NCBI GenBank assembly: GCA_965248155.1
Contig: CBDFIO010000001.1
Coordinates: forward strand, 1 to 64,000
Length of the DNA: 64,000 nt
Origin: RFSX01 sp965248155
Lineage (GTDB): Bacteria > Bacteroidota > Bacteroidia > Chitinophagales > Saprospiraceae
Reading direction: 5' to 3'
Under the pieces are notes generated by a model. The model made no database searches and was not told the origin of the DNA. It saw only the letters and a list, made by a program, of their open reading frames with translations. Positions within the stretch are counted from its first letter, which is position 1. Each line of letters opens with the position of its first letter. The position numbers and the translations under genes were made by a program. Positions 44,401 through 54,177 of this stretch are shown here, piece by piece.

Positions 44401-45504
44401 TCAATTTTTTCTTCTTCGCTTGTTATCCTTATAGTCCATAAACAAAAATTCTCCAAGTCCTTGCAATGAGCTATAGAACGCTTTCCCATTATTAGCCCTT
44501 GTGAATTGATCTACAAATTGAACCAGAAAAGGATCGCGGGCAATCATAAATGTGGTAATGGGAATATTCAATTTTCTTGCTTTAGTAGCTAAGCCAAGAG
44601 TCCTGTTTAATATTTTGCGGTCAAGACCGAGTGTATTTTTATAATACTTTTTCCCTTTTTTAATACAAGTAGGTTTACCGTCGGTTATCATCATAATCTG
44701 CTTGTTAGGGTTCTTCTTTCTTCTAAGAAGATTCATGGCCAATTCCAAACCTGCGACTGTATTGGTATGGTATGGACCCACTTCAAGATAGGGAAGATCT
44801 TTGATTTGAATTTGCCATGCGTCATTTCCAAAAACTATAATATCGAGACTATCTTTTGCATATCTGGTCGTAATTAGTTCTGACAGTGCCATGGCCACTT
44901 TTTTGGCAGGGGTGATTCTATCTTCTCCATATAGTATCATGGAATGTGAAATATCGATCATCAGTACAGTACTTGTTTGCGACTGGAAAAATGTTTCGTG
45001 GACTTCGAGATCGTCTTGAGTTAATTTAAACTCATCAAGACCGTGATTGATTTGTGCATTCTTCAGGGATTCGGATACTGATATTTTATCCAGGGTGTCT
45101 CCAAATTCAAAAGGCTTAAGTTCTGAAGTATATTCATCTCCTTTCCCGGAAGCTTTAGTGTTGTGTTTGCCTCTTTTTGATTTCTTGAGTTGATCAAATA
45201 CTTCATCAAGTGCATGGCGTCTTAGAGAGACTTCCATTTTTTTAGTTGGATTGAACCCTCCGGATTTACCTTCTGGCTTTTCTTTTGAAATATAACCTTT
45301 CGAAATCAAGTCTTCTATAAAATCTGCAATCCCATAATCATCTGGTGTGATATTATGTTCTTTATCAATTTCGGTTAACCAGGAAAGTGCTTCTGAGACA
45401 TTCCCCGAGGTATAGATCAGTAATTCTTTAAATAATTCTAATAATCTATCAAAAGGATCTGATAAGTCCTGAGGTAAATAATTTGAAAATCTCCAACCAA
45501 GCAT
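44401..45504 (-). CDS. VWA-domain protein, partner of the MoxR ATPase
   Basis: A 367-residue protein with a basic, low-complexity linker and a C-terminal von Willebrand A domain (about 175-350) carrying the metal-ion-dependent adhesion site DISHSM and ITDGKPT. In MoxR-VWA systems it delivers substrate to the ATPase hexamer. Originally next to the ATPase gene, it is now cut off by the IS1595 element 4-12 bp past its stop codon. Confidence 0.85.
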   Translation of the reverse strand: MLGWRFSNYLPQDLSDPFDRLLELFKELLIYTSGNVSEALSWLTEIDKEHNITPDDYGIADFIEDLISKGYISKEKPEGKSGGFNPTKKMEVSLRRHALDEVFDQLKKSKRGKHNTKASGKGDEYTSELKPFEFGDTLDKISVSESLKNAQINHGLDEFKLTQDDLEVHETFFQSQTSTVLMIDISHSMILYGEDRITPAKKVAMALSELITTRYAKDSLDIIVFGNDAWQIQIKDLPYLEVGPYHTNTVAGLELAMNLLRRKKNPNKQIMMITDGKPTCIKKGKKYYKNTLGLDRKILNRTLGLATKARKLNIPITTFMIARDPFLVQFVDQFTRANNGKAFYSSLQGLGEFLFMDYKDNKRRRKN

Positions 45505-45524
45505 AATATTGCAAGCAAGATATT

Positions 45525-45566
45525 AATATAAAAAACAAGGACCTTAAGTTAACACCTAAGGTCCTT
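45525..45566 (-). terminator. Terminator downstream of the coiled-coil gene
   Basis: A perfect 10-bp stem AAGGACCTTA (45537-45546) with TAAGGTCCTT (45557-45566). Read on the minus strand it ends in a T-rich run, so it terminates the gene at 45593-46570. Confidence 0.85.
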
Positions 45567-45592
45567 TATATGTTGTGACAATTTTTCTTAAT

Positions 45593-46570
45593 CTACTTCA
45601 GCTGGAATTCTCCATTTCCTACATTGAAGCCATTATTGTAGATGGCTACTTTGTACAATCCCTTTGCCATTGTAAAATTAGGTTTCCAGTCAAGACAAGC
45701 TGTCAGATCTTCATTATTGTAATCAACAGTTCCAGATGCTGTGTATTTTTCATTTTCTCCTGTTAATTTATTCACCAAAACACCAGAACCCAATTCTTCT
45801 ACATATAATACTTCACCAGAAGGTGCTGTGTATCTGATGAGGAATTCTTTTTCTCCCTGAGGCGTAACGAGATTGGTTTCAGTTGTGAAACAAGTTCTAA
45901 TCATTTTTACTTTTTTAGCTCTTCCTTTTTTGCTCAAACTGCCGTTGTCTTTTACATCATACCCTTGAACTTCCATGTAGTTTATTTTTATGGCTTCTGC
46001 CATATCTACCTTGGAAGATAGCTTCATATTAGAGTTACTGAGTTCTTCCGTTTGACTAACGAGCACCGTTTTTACAGAATCAAGATTTGAAATCTTTTTC
46101 TGATTGACCGTAGCTTGTTCAGAAAGCGAACTATTTTCTGCCATTAGACTCGTATTGCTACTGGATAAATTTTCGTTTTCTGATTTGAGTGTAGCGATTT
46201 CAATAACATATTGATCAGCCATTTTTTGAAAACTTTTAAGCTCTTTTCGGGCCTTACCCAATTCTCTTTCAGTCCAGATCAGACCACTGATTCTTTTTTT
46301 CTGAGTGACTAGTTCAGCTATTTGATTATCGATAAGGGCATTTAATTCCTGATTGTCTCCTCGGAGGTCTTCAAGATCATTTAATGCATCAGTATAATCC
46401 TGATCTAACTCAGTATTTAATTTTTCTAATTCTAAGTAGACTGTCTTTTTTTCGTTGAGATCAGACTTAAGACTTGAATTAACCATCCACTGATAAGCAT
46501 TCAGTGCAAGTAATGCGATAATAAGTATGATTCCTAGTAATGATTTTGAATTATTTGATTTCGAACTCAT
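45593..46570 (-). CDS. Membrane-anchored coiled-coil protein
   Basis: About 325 residues from MSSKSNNSKSLLG at 46570, chosen because a membrane anchor (about 12-30) then lies at the N-terminus. A long coiled coil follows (about 35-190), and then a beta-rich C-terminal domain of about 120 residues. The latter has a pattern (TASGTVDYNNEDLTACLDW; GLYKVAIYNNGFNVGNG) like periplasmic chaperone-usher or adhesin-type modules. Function unknown. Confidence 0.65.
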   Translation of the reverse strand: MSSKSNNSKSLLGIILIIALLALNAYQWMVNSSLKSDLNEKKTVYLELEKLNTELDQDYTDALNDLEDLRGDNQELNALIDNQIAELVTQKKRISGLIWTERELGKARKELKSFQKMADQYVIEIATLKSENENLSSSNTSLMAENSSLSEQATVNQKKISNLDSVKTVLVSQTEELSNSNMKLSSKVDMAEAIKINYMEVQGYDVKDNGSLSKKGRAKKVKMIRTCFTTETNLVTPQGEKEFLIRYTAPSGEVLYVEELGSGVLVNKLTGENEKYTASGTVDYNNEDLTACLDWKPNFTMAKGLYKVAIYNNGFNVGNGEFQLK

Positions 46571-46692
46571 TGATAAATTTTTAACAAATATCACTGAATA
46601 AGTTAACAAATAAAAGGAGATTGATTTAAATTGGGTGGTTACTAGGATTAATTTGCTTAACCTTTAGTGGTAAATACTTAAAATCAACAATC

Positions 46693-47445
46693 ATGACTTC
46701 CATTATTAAGAGTATTTCTGATATTCTATTTATAGATATCGAAACTTCCAGCATTCATTCTTCTTATTCAGCGCTTACAGAACAGGAGCAATATTTATGG
46801 AATATAAAGGCCCGGCAATTACTGAGGAAAGAGAAAGTATTTAATAATGAGGCCAGTGAATTATATGCCAAGAAAGCGGCGATTTATTCTGAATTTGCCA
46901 AAATCATATGTATATCAGTTGGTTATTTTAAAACTGAGAAAGGACGAATTAATGAATTCAGAACTAAATCATTTTATGAACAAGATGAAAAGGTATTGCT
47001 TGAAAATTTCAAGAATCTGCTGCATATACATTTCGACAAACCTGATAAACAAGCTTTTGGAGGCCACAATATTAGAGAATTTGATCTACCGTTCATTTGT
47101 CGAAGAATGATAATTAATAGAGTTCAGATTCCAAAGATTCTTGACATCTCAGGGAAAAAGCCCTGGCAGGTAAAACATGTTTATGATACACTTGAACTGT
47201 GGAGGTTCGGGGATTATAAGAATTATTCTTCATTGGAACTTTTAACTTCAATTTTAAACGTTCCTGGGCCTAAGGACGATATAGATGGCAGCCAGATTCA
47301 TAATATTTATTGGAATGAAAATGATATGGAACGAATTGTTAATTATTGTGAGAAAGATGTGTATTGTTCTGCACTTGTTTATCTGAAAATGAATCAAATT
47401 GATTTTCAGGTCGATCTGCCACATAAATCGTCAATTTATCAATAG
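46693..47445 (+). CDS. Predicted 3'-5' exonuclease (PolB-like DEDD fold)
   Basis: A 250-residue ribonuclease H-like protein with the three exonuclease motifs: FIDIETSS, GGHNIREFDLPF and YCEKDVYC. It matches the family of predicted 3'-5' exonucleases related to the proofreading domain of polymerase B. Probably degrades or trims single-stranded DNA in repair. Confidence 0.85.
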   Translation: MTSIIKSISDILFIDIETSSIHSSYSALTEQEQYLWNIKARQLLRKEKVFNNEASELYAKKAAIYSEFAKIICISVGYFKTEKGRINEFRTKSFYEQDEKVLLENFKNLLHIHFDKPDKQAFGGHNIREFDLPFICRRMIINRVQIPKILDISGKKPWQVKHVYDTLELWRFGDYKNYSSLELLTSILNVPGPKDDIDGSQIHNIYWNENDMERIVNYCEKDVYCSALVYLKMNQIDFQVDLPHKSSIYQ

Positions 47446-47462
47446 TGTAAGGATGGTTTGCT

Positions 47463-47471
47463 TATTTTTGC
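47463..47471 (+). promoter_or_regulatory. -7 box of rpe
   Basis: TAttTTTGC, perfect consensus, with its G 5 nt before the ATG at 47475. The spacing suggests a leaderless mRNA. Confidence 0.45.
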
Positions 47472-47474
47472 CGC

Positions 47475-48149
47475 ATGAGGAAATACAAAATTGCTCCATC
47501 TATTCTAGCTGCTGACTTTGGGAATTTGGATAAGGAAATCGAGTTCTTGAATAGCACTCAAGCCGACCTTATTCATGTAGATGTTATGGACGGAAGGTTT
47601 GTTCCTAATATTTCTTTTGGGCAGATGTTGGTCAAGCAAATGAAAAAGAATGCTTCACTTCCATTGGATGTGCATCTTATGATTGTAGAACCTGAAAAAT
47701 ATGTTCAATCTTTTGTCGAAGCAGGAGCGGATATGCTAAGCTTTCATCTTGAAGCTACAGATCATGCACATAGATTAGTTCAGCAAATAAAAGAGCTTGG
47801 GACAAAAGCTGGGGTCGCATTGAATCCTCAATCACCGGTTGACCTTTTAGATGATATACTCGAAGACCTTGATTTCGTAGTGCTTATGTCTGTAAATCCT
47901 GGTTTTGGAGGGCAGAAGTTTATTTATCGGACCTTGGACAAAGTGAAAAAACTACGCAATAAAATTATAGAGAGAAATCTAAATGTTGAAATCGAAATTG
48001 ATGGTGGAGTAGGACTACAAAATGCTGAAGTTTTAGTTGAGCATGGGGCAGATATTTTGGTTGCTGGTAGTGCAGTTTTCAAATCTGAAAATCCTAGCCA
48101 GACAATTGACAGATTGAAACAAATTGAAGTAGGCAATTTTGAATTATAG
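47475..48149 (+). CDS. rpe: Ribulose-phosphate 3-epimerase
   Basis: A 224-residue TIM-barrel enzyme. Catalytic motifs are present: APSILAADFGNL, HVDVMDGRFVPN, DVHLMIVEPEKY, MSVNPGFGGQKF and EIDGGVG. It interconverts ribulose-5-phosphate and xylulose-5-phosphate in the pentose phosphate pathway. The end overlaps the start region of the TonB-receptor frame. Confidence 0.95.
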   Translation: MRKYKIAPSILAADFGNLDKEIEFLNSTQADLIHVDVMDGRFVPNISFGQMLVKQMKKNASLPLDVHLMIVEPEKYVQSFVEAGADMLSFHLEATDHAHRLVQQIKELGTKAGVALNPQSPVDLLDDILEDLDFVVLMSVNPGFGGQKFIYRTLDKVKKLRNKIIERNLNVEIEIDGGVGLQNAEVLVEHGADILVAGSAVFKSENPSQTIDRLKQIEVGNFEL

Positions 48150-48171
48150 AAAGCGTTTATTTTTCAACTCT

Positions 48172-50694
48172 ATGAAGTATTTATTTTCCTTTTATTTTCT
48201 TGCAGCTGGGTTTTTATTTCAAATCAGTGCTCAATCTGATGCGACTGTTTTTGGGTTTGTTAAGGATATCGATACAGACGAGGTTATAGAATTTGTCACT
48301 GTATACCTTAAAGGCACGAATATCTCAGTTGAAACTGATATTTATGGGGAATACCACTTAGGGGTTCCTGCCAATCAATCCCTGCAATTAGTGTACTCAC
48401 GAATCGGTTATCTAGAAACTGAATTTAATATAAGTGGTCTTGACTCGGGTGGCAAGCGAAATATCAATGTGGATATGGCACCACAGATTTCGGATGTGGA
48501 TATTATTATTCGCAGCAGCAAAATTGAAGATGTTGGTATGGTGCTGGAAGAGGTAACAGAATTGAAAAAATTACCGACTGCAAGTGGGAATTTTGAAAGT
48601 ATTCTTCCCCATATCGCATTGGGGACTTCAGGAGGAACAGGAGGAGAGTTGAGTTCTCAATACAATGTTCGAGGTGGTAATTATGATGAGAATCTGGTTT
48701 ATGTGAATGATTTTGAAATTTTCAGACCTCAATTGATCAGAAGTAGCCAGCAGGAAGGGCTCTCATTTCCAAACATAGATTTAATACGAGATGTTGCGTT
48801 TTCTTCAGGAGGCTTTGAATCAAAATATGGAGACAAGATGTCTTCCGTTCTTGATATCAGGTATAAGCGTCCAGATAGATTTGCAGCCTCAGCAACAGCA
48901 AGTTTTTTAGGGGCTTCAGCGCACATTGAAGGAAGTAAAAGACTGGGCAAAAATGCCTACAATAAATTGAAATATCTAGTAGGTGCACGATATAAAACAA
49001 CCAAATACCTATTGGGTTCTCTTGATGTCTCGGGGGAATATTCTCCAGATTTTTCTGATATACAATCATTTATCAGTTATGACATCAGTAAAAGTCTTCA
49101 GGCTGGTGTATTGCTTAATTACAATCGGAGCAAATACAGTTTTATTCCTAAAGAAAGAGTTTCTGCTTCAGGTCTTTTTACTCAGGTTTTGCAATTAACT
49201 ACTGTTTTTGAAGGACAGGAAGTTGATGAGTTCCAGAATGGAATGGGAGGATTTTCACTGACTTTCATTCCGGATAGAGAAAAGAATCCGCTCTTTTTAA
49301 AATTGTTGGCCTCCTATTATGATAACTATGAAAGTGAAAGATTTGATCTGTTAGGATATTATAGATTAAGTCAGGTAGAAATTGATCTTGAGGGAGATGG
49401 TGGTTTGAATGAAGTTGGTGTATTAGGTGTCGGAACTCAGCATTTATATGCAAGAAACAGTCTCAGCAATAATATTTCAAATGTTGAATTAAAGGGAGGC
49501 GTAGAACTACAATCTAAGAATCAGGATAGAAACAACTTTATTCAATTCGGAATTAAATATCAGACCGAAAATATTGAGGATCGATTAAGTGAATGGGAGA
49601 GAATTGATTCTGCAGGTTATTCAATTCCGTTTAGTGAAACTCAGGTTGTCCTCAATGAGTTGGTGAAATCAGAAAATGAAATAAGTTCACAACGAATTCA
49701 GGTCTATGTTCAAAACAGTTATAATATAAGAGCAGAGGATAAGTATGAATTGCGATTGACTGCAGGAATCAGGGTACACCAGTGGTCCTATAATGATGAG
49801 ATGAATATTAGCCCTCGATTCCAATTGTTCTACAAACCACTAACATGGGAAAAGGATATTACATTTAAATTGGCTGGAGGTGTTTATTATCAGCCTCCGT
49901 TTTACCGGGAAATCAGAAGCCCTGAAGGAGAAGTAAATAACAATATTCAGGCTCAAAAGTCAACACATTTTGTTGCAGGATTAAGTTATGATTTTGATTG
50001 GAAGAAGATAAGTAGGAAAAAATTCAGGTTGATATCCGAACTCTATTATAAGAAGTTAGATAATTTGATTTCTTATGAAATCGACAATGTTAGAATTCGA
50101 TATTCGGGTCAGAATGATGCTACCGGTTATGTAGCAGGATTGGATTTGCGTATAAATGGCGAATTTGTACCGGGAGCAGAGTCGTGGCTCAATTTATCTC
50201 TATTGCAAGCGAGAGAAAGTCTAAATGATGTTGATCATCTCAGGTTTACTCTTGGAGATAGTATTGCTCAACAGGTTAAATATGTAGCAAGGCCTACGGA
50301 TCGCTTTTTTAATTTATCATTGTTTTTCCAGGATTATCTTCCTAAAAATGAAGACTTTAAAATGAGCCTGAATTTAACCTTTGGTTCCGGTCTTCCTTTC
50401 GGACAAAAAGACAACAACGACGTTTATCGAAATACATTCAGGTATAAAAATTATCAGAGGGTTGATATTGGGTTTTCGTATCAGCTCTGGAATGAATCTA
50501 AAAAAGAAAGAAAACCATATCATTTTTTGAGATTTACCCGTAATGCATGGATTAGTTTTGAGGTATTCAATTTACTTCAGATCGCAAATGTAGGATCCAA
50601 TACATGGATTAAAACAATCGGAAACCAACAATATGCGATTCCAAATTTCTTGACTTCGAGGAGAGTTAATTTGAAGTTTAAGATAGAAATATAA
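48172..50694 (+). CDS. TonB-dependent outer-membrane receptor
   Basis: About 840 residues from the ATG at 48172, preferred to a TTG at 48139 inside rpe because it places a normal signal peptide (FYFLAAGFLFQISAQ) at the N-terminus. A carboxypeptidase-like regulatory domain (about 20-105) precedes the plug (TSGGTGGELSSQYNVRGGNYDENLVYVND) and a large barrel ending with a C-terminal strand. It imports a ligand too large for porins; the substrate is not apparent. No SusD partner is adjacent, so a SusC role is unlikely. Confidence 0.88.
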   Translation: MKYLFSFYFLAAGFLFQISAQSDATVFGFVKDIDTDEVIEFVTVYLKGTNISVETDIYGEYHLGVPANQSLQLVYSRIGYLETEFNISGLDSGGKRNINVDMAPQISDVDIIIRSSKIEDVGMVLEEVTELKKLPTASGNFESILPHIALGTSGGTGGELSSQYNVRGGNYDENLVYVNDFEIFRPQLIRSSQQEGLSFPNIDLIRDVAFSSGGFESKYGDKMSSVLDIRYKRPDRFAASATASFLGASAHIEGSKRLGKNAYNKLKYLVGARYKTTKYLLGSLDVSGEYSPDFSDIQSFISYDISKSLQAGVLLNYNRSKYSFIPKERVSASGLFTQVLQLTTVFEGQEVDEFQNGMGGFSLTFIPDREKNPLFLKLLASYYDNYESERFDLLGYYRLSQVEIDLEGDGGLNEVGVLGVGTQHLYARNSLSNNISNVELKGGVELQSKNQDRNNFIQFGIKYQTENIEDRLSEWERIDSAGYSIPFSETQVVLNELVKSENEISSQRIQVYVQNSYNIRAEDKYELRLTAGIRVHQWSYNDEMNISPRFQLFYKPLTWEKDITFKLAGGVYYQPPFYREIRSPEGEVNNNIQAQKSTHFVAGLSYDFDWKKISRKKFRLISELYYKKLDNLISYEIDNVRIRYSGQNDATGYVAGLDLRINGEFVPGAESWLNLSLLQARESLNDVDHLRFTLGDSIAQQVKYVARPTDRFFNLSLFFQDYLPKNEDFKMSLNLTFGSGLPFGQKDNNDVYRNTFRYKNYQRVDIGFSYQLWNESKKERKPYHFLRFTRNAWISFEVFNLLQIANVGSNTWIKTIGNQQYAIPNFLTSRRVNLKFKIEI

Positions 50695-50796
50695 GCAAAC
50701 CCTTTACTCCCTTCTTTTTCCTGTGCAGATACACTGCACGGTACTTTTCATATTGATCTTGAAAGTATCCTATTTTAAACCGACAAATTATTTTTA

Positions 50797-50958
50797 ATGA
50801 CATCAAATCAAATGCGTCTTGCCGTAGCCGATATTTATGCCGGAAAAACCTTTCTACAAAGTTTAATACCAAAAACATTGGAAAACCATTTTCAGTGGGA
50901 AGAACTGGCTAACGAAATCCAAGATGGATTTCCTATCGATAATCAGCGGGCAGCCTAG
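50797..50958 (+). CDS. Possible 53-residue small protein
   Basis: An open frame MTSNQMRLAVADIYAG.. of 53 codons fills the gap between the TonB-receptor gene and rmuC. The predicted peptide is soluble with a helix-favouring pattern and no repeats. It begins 100 bp past the receptor gene, after a 6-bp-stem hairpin GTGCAG/CTGCAC (50723-50739). Family not recognised; it could be chance. Confidence 0.35.
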   Translation: MTSNQMRLAVADIYAGKTFLQSLIPKTLENHFQWEELANEIQDGFPIDNQRAA

Positions 50959-50993
50959 ATTAATTATTTCATTTATTATAAAACATCATTGTT

Positions 50994-52274
50994 ATGATTG
51001 TGGAAAATATCCATGTTCTTGGATTTGTGTTTTTCTTGGTTTTATTATTTATCTACTTCAGATTTAAAAGCGAGCTCAGAATATTATCTCAGAAAAATTC
51101 AATAGCTGATTCTGATGTGCAGACATTAAATAATGAACTTCTAAACACAAAACAATTACTTGAAGCTGAGATACAAGACAAGCAGAAAATAATGCGTGAA
51201 TTTTATAGTCTGGAATCCGATTATAAAAATCTAAAACTGAGGCTTTCTGAAGCCATTGAAAAGAAGAAAGAGGATGAACAAAGATTTGAATTTCTTGCCA
51301 ATAAAATATTGGAGCAGAAAACACAAAGCTTTGATCAACAACATAAGAAAGGCATCAAAGAAATTCTTGAACCTCTTAAAGAAAAGATTAAATTATTTGA
51401 GGAAAAAGTTGATAGTACAAACAAGGAGTCATTAGAACGTCACAGCACATTAAGGCAGCAGATCAAATCATTAACAGAATTGAATGAACGTATTACAAAG
51501 GAAGCCGTTAATCTGACCCGGGCTTTGAAAGCTGATAACAAGCAACAAGGCAATTGGGGAGAATTGGTTTTGGAATCAATTTTAGAAAAGTCGGGATTGG
51601 AAAGAGGGAGAGAATTTCATATTCAAAAATCCTTACATAATGATGAAGGTAATAGGTATCAGCCCGATGTAATTATCGATTTGCCAGATTCCAAGAAGAT
51701 GATAATTGATTCAAAAGTTTCTCTACTCTCATATGAAAAATTCATCAATGCAGAGAATGAAGATATATCCAATGCCGCTATCAAAGCACATGTCTTATCC
51801 ATTCGAGGGCATATTGATAATTTGACTTCGAAACAATATCATGAACTTTATAAAATCGAATCCCCTGATTTTGTCCTGATGTTTATCCCAATTGATACGG
51901 CTTTTAGCTGTGCAATTGGATTTGACCAGTCCCTTTATCAATATGCTTTTGAAAGGAATATTATTATAGTAACTCCTGCTACATTGCTCGCGACGCTGAA
52001 AACAGTAGATACAATGTGGCAAAACGACAAACAGAATAAGTATGCCCTTGAAATTGCAAGTGAAGCAGGAAGAATGTATGATAAATTCACAGGATTTGTA
52101 GATGATATGGAAAAATTGGGTCGCCAGATAGAAACTGTTAAAACCACCTATTCTGAATCTATGAAAAAAATGTCCAATGGTTCCGGAAATCTTATCCGCA
52201 GAGCAGAAAAATTGAGACAACTAGGAGCAAAAGCAAATAAACGTCTACCCAGCCAATTGGTAGAACAAAGTTAG
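50994..52274 (+). CDS. rmuC: DNA recombination protein RmuC homologue
   Basis: A 426-residue protein with an N-terminal membrane anchor (about 7-25), a long coiled coil (about 30-170) and the RmuC nuclease-like core (QGNWGELVLESILEKSGLERGREF; QPDVIIDLPDSKKMIIDSKVSL). RmuC limits inversions between repeats in enteric bacteria. Here the genome carries several long direct and inverted repeats, which makes it a relevant housekeeping gene. Confidence 0.9.
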   Translation: MIVENIHVLGFVFFLVLLFIYFRFKSELRILSQKNSIADSDVQTLNNELLNTKQLLEAEIQDKQKIMREFYSLESDYKNLKLRLSEAIEKKKEDEQRFEFLANKILEQKTQSFDQQHKKGIKEILEPLKEKIKLFEEKVDSTNKESLERHSTLRQQIKSLTELNERITKEAVNLTRALKADNKQQGNWGELVLESILEKSGLERGREFHIQKSLHNDEGNRYQPDVIIDLPDSKKMIIDSKVSLLSYEKFINAENEDISNAAIKAHVLSIRGHIDNLTSKQYHELYKIESPDFVLMFIPIDTAFSCAIGFDQSLYQYAFERNIIIVTPATLLATLKTVDTMWQNDKQNKYALEIASEAGRMYDKFTGFVDDMEKLGRQIETVKTTYSESMKKMSNGSGNLIRRAEKLRQLGAKANKRLPSQLVEQS

Positions 52275-52316
52275 ACATTGTACGCTCATATGAATGCTCA
52301 TATTGAGATAGCTCAG

Positions 52317-52345
52317 GCAAGGTGCTGGTCACCTTGCTTTTGCTT
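52317..52345 (+). terminator. Terminator of rmuC
   Basis: A perfect 8-bp stem GCAAGGTG (52317-52324) with CACCTTGC (52330-52337), loop CTGGT, then a T-rich stretch. Confidence 0.85.
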
Positions 52346-52359
52346 ATATGGAGCCTAAT

Positions 52360-52371
52360 TGATCGTAATCA
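52360..52371 (+). promoter_or_regulatory. FNR-type dyad before the HPF-USP operon
   Basis: TGATcgtaATCA lies 69 bp upstream of the ATG at 52440. No -7 box is seen at the 42-bp spacing; a T-rich stretch nearer the gene would place the start about 65 bp from the dyad centre, a class I position. Confidence 0.5.
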
Positions 52372-52439
52372 TCTTTACTATTGACTGGTGTCATAAACTC
52401 AAGAGTGAAATAGGCTTTTTTTTGTATTAAAAGAGGGTA

Positions 52440-52799
52440 ATGCACATAAATGATAAAATGACCATTAGGCAATTCGTAGCGATGTTTAGCGATATCTTCC
52501 CAGGCCTAAAAATTGAATTTTATAAAAGAGAACATTCTTTACATGGTTCATCGTCTATTGATGATCAATATGATCATGACATTGCACTTGGAGAAATAAC
52601 AAATAATAAATTCAATGAGGATATTGACATCGATCCTACTAAGTCAGTAATTGAACTTGAACAACTATTTGAATCTAAATACGGCTTGTTCATTCAAATT
52701 TTCCGCAAATCAAATAATATTTGGTTGCAAACATCATCAACAGACAACTGGACTTTAGAAGTTCAAAACACTAAAGGACTTCATTCTATGTTATCATAA
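52440..52799 (+). CDS. Conserved hypothetical protein of the stasis operon
   Basis: A 119-residue soluble protein (KMTIRQFVAMFSDIFPGLKIEFYK; SVIELEQLFESKYGLFIQIFRKSNNIWLQTSSTDNWTLEVQN). I recall this two-part pattern as recurrent in Bacteroidota but know no assigned function. It leads an operon with a short HPF-like protein, a small membrane protein and a universal stress protein. Confidence 0.6.
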   Translation: MHINDKMTIRQFVAMFSDIFPGLKIEFYKREHSLHGSSSIDDQYDHDIALGEITNNKFNEDIDIDPTKSVIELEQLFESKYGLFIQIFRKSNNIWLQTSSTDNWTLEVQNTKGLHSMLS

Positions 52800-52808
52800 A
52801 TCTATATT

Positions 52809-53132
52809 ATGGATCTACAACTAAATAATCTAAATAAGGCGATCAATAAAGATCAGGAAATCGAATTAGTTTCCTTTTTTGGAAAGAAATTTGGCGTGTA
52901 TGATTTTGCAAAAAACCTCCGCGCGAATTTAGAACGGAAAGAAGATAATTCATTTGAATTAAGTTTGACGCTAAGTATTGAAAAGGGTATAAAAATCTAT
53001 TCGATGGCATCGTCATTCTCTTTTAAAACAACTATTAACAAGGCTTATCAGCGGATGAGCAGACAAATAGAAAAATATAAAGAAAATCATTATCACGGGC
53101 TTCATAAAACACATAAACAAAAAACACAATGA
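52809..53132 (+). CDS. Short ribosome-hibernation (HPF/RaiA-like) protein
   Basis: A 107-residue protein. The middle reads as a diverged HPF/RaiA fold (beta strands ELVSFFGKKFG.. and FELSLTLSIEKG, then helix INKAYQRMSRQIEKYKENH). HPF proteins dimerise or silence ribosomes during stasis. It is the short form without a C-terminal dimerisation domain. It overlaps the next gene by 4 bp (ATGA). Confidence 0.65.
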   Translation: MDLQLNNLNKAINKDQEIELVSFFGKKFGVYDFAKNLRANLERKEDNSFELSLTLSIEKGIKIYSMASSFSFKTTINKAYQRMSRQIEKYKENHYHGLHKTHKQKTQ

Positions 53133-53326
53133 TTAGATTTTTTAAAAGTAAAATGAAAAATTTTGGATTTTGGGATTTAGCATTTCTGAAACTATATGGC
53201 GCATTGTTTGGATTGATGGTGGGTATTTATTTTCATGAACAAATCAAGCCATTTACCAGTCTTATTATATTCTTATTTATTCTGCTCTTAATGAGATATT
53301 GTTATTTAATTTTTATTAAAAAATAG
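53129..53326 (+). CDS. Small inner-membrane protein
   Basis: A 65-residue protein with two hydrophobic segments (about 18-36 and 42-62) and a basic N-terminus. Opens FWDLAFLKLYGALFGLMVGIYF, a recurring small-membrane-protein pattern. Function unknown. Coupled by overlap to the HPF-like gene and 4 bp ahead of the universal stress gene. Confidence 0.65.
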   Translation: MIRFFKSKMKNFGFWDLAFLKLYGALFGLMVGIYFHEQIKPFTSLIIFLFILLLMRYCYLIFIKK

Positions 53327-53330
53327 TTAA

Positions 53331-54167
53331 TTGTTCCGAATTCTTGTACCAACAGATTTTTCAACTTGCGCCGATGATGCATTGGATGCAGCGATAAAGA
53401 TTGCCAATCGCTTAAATGCAGAAATCCATATATATCATTCTGCAGCACTACCCAATGATTGGGAAGATATACCAGTGGAAGACAAAATCAAAGATTCGAT
53501 CAACAGAAGTATTGCCTTGATGGCTAGAAACAGATTAACGATCAGGCAAGAAAAGGTTGAATCAGCGGGTATTATCGGACATATTCATTATACAGGAGGA
53601 GAACTTATTGATAACATTCATGAAATTCTTGAAAAAGTAGACTTCGACCTAATCGTGATGGGATCTCACGGAGTAAGCGGAAAAAGGCAATGGTTTATAG
53701 GATCAAATACGCAAAAGGTGGTTCGAAAATTTCATAAGAATGTGTTGGTCATAAAAGAAACAGTTAGTTCCGAAATTTTTAAAAGAGTTGTATTCGTTTC
53801 AGGTCTTGATAAAAAGGATCAAGATTCATTTAGAAGATTTTTGGAATTTATTGAACCCTTTGAAATTGAAGAATTACATATTCTAGCTGTTAATGTCTCC
53901 GGATTTTTCTCGCAACCAGCAATCCTTATGAGAGAGGCACTCAAAGATTTCGAAGCTATTGCACAGGGCTTTAATTGCAGTTCTACATTTTATCCTGACT
54001 ATTCTGTAGAGGCCGGATTAAGACATTTTACAAAAGACAAAAATCTTGATTTGGTGGGTATTTCAAATAAATCCAGACATCCGTTGAAAAGGATCTTTTT
54101 AGGAAGCAACGTCGAATTAATTGTCAATCACTCAACTGTGCCAGTACTTAGTTTAGACAATCAATAA
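53331..54167 (+). CDS. Tandem universal stress protein
   Basis: A 278-residue protein with two UspA-like domains; the first has RILVPTDFSTCADDALDAA and the ATP loop MGSHGVSGKRQWFIGSNTQ. The TTG start at 53331 follows an in-frame TAA, so no earlier start is possible. Last soluble member of the stasis operon under the dyad at 52360. Confidence 0.87.
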   Translation: MFRILVPTDFSTCADDALDAAIKIANRLNAEIHIYHSAALPNDWEDIPVEDKIKDSINRSIALMARNRLTIRQEKVESAGIIGHIHYTGGELIDNIHEILEKVDFDLIVMGSHGVSGKRQWFIGSNTQKVVRKFHKNVLVIKETVSSEIFKRVVFVSGLDKKDQDSFRRFLEFIEPFEIEELHILAVNVSGFFSQPAILMREALKDFEAIAQGFNCSSTFYPDYSVEAGLRHFTKDKNLDLVGISNKSRHPLKRIFLGSNVELIVNHSTVPVLSLDNQ

Positions 54168-54177
54168 AGAATCTAAA

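Noticed and set aside
46620..46650. TGATttaaATTG upstream of the exonuclease gene
   Set aside because: Two positions of the second half-site differ from TGAT-N4-ATCA and no matching promoter spacing is found.
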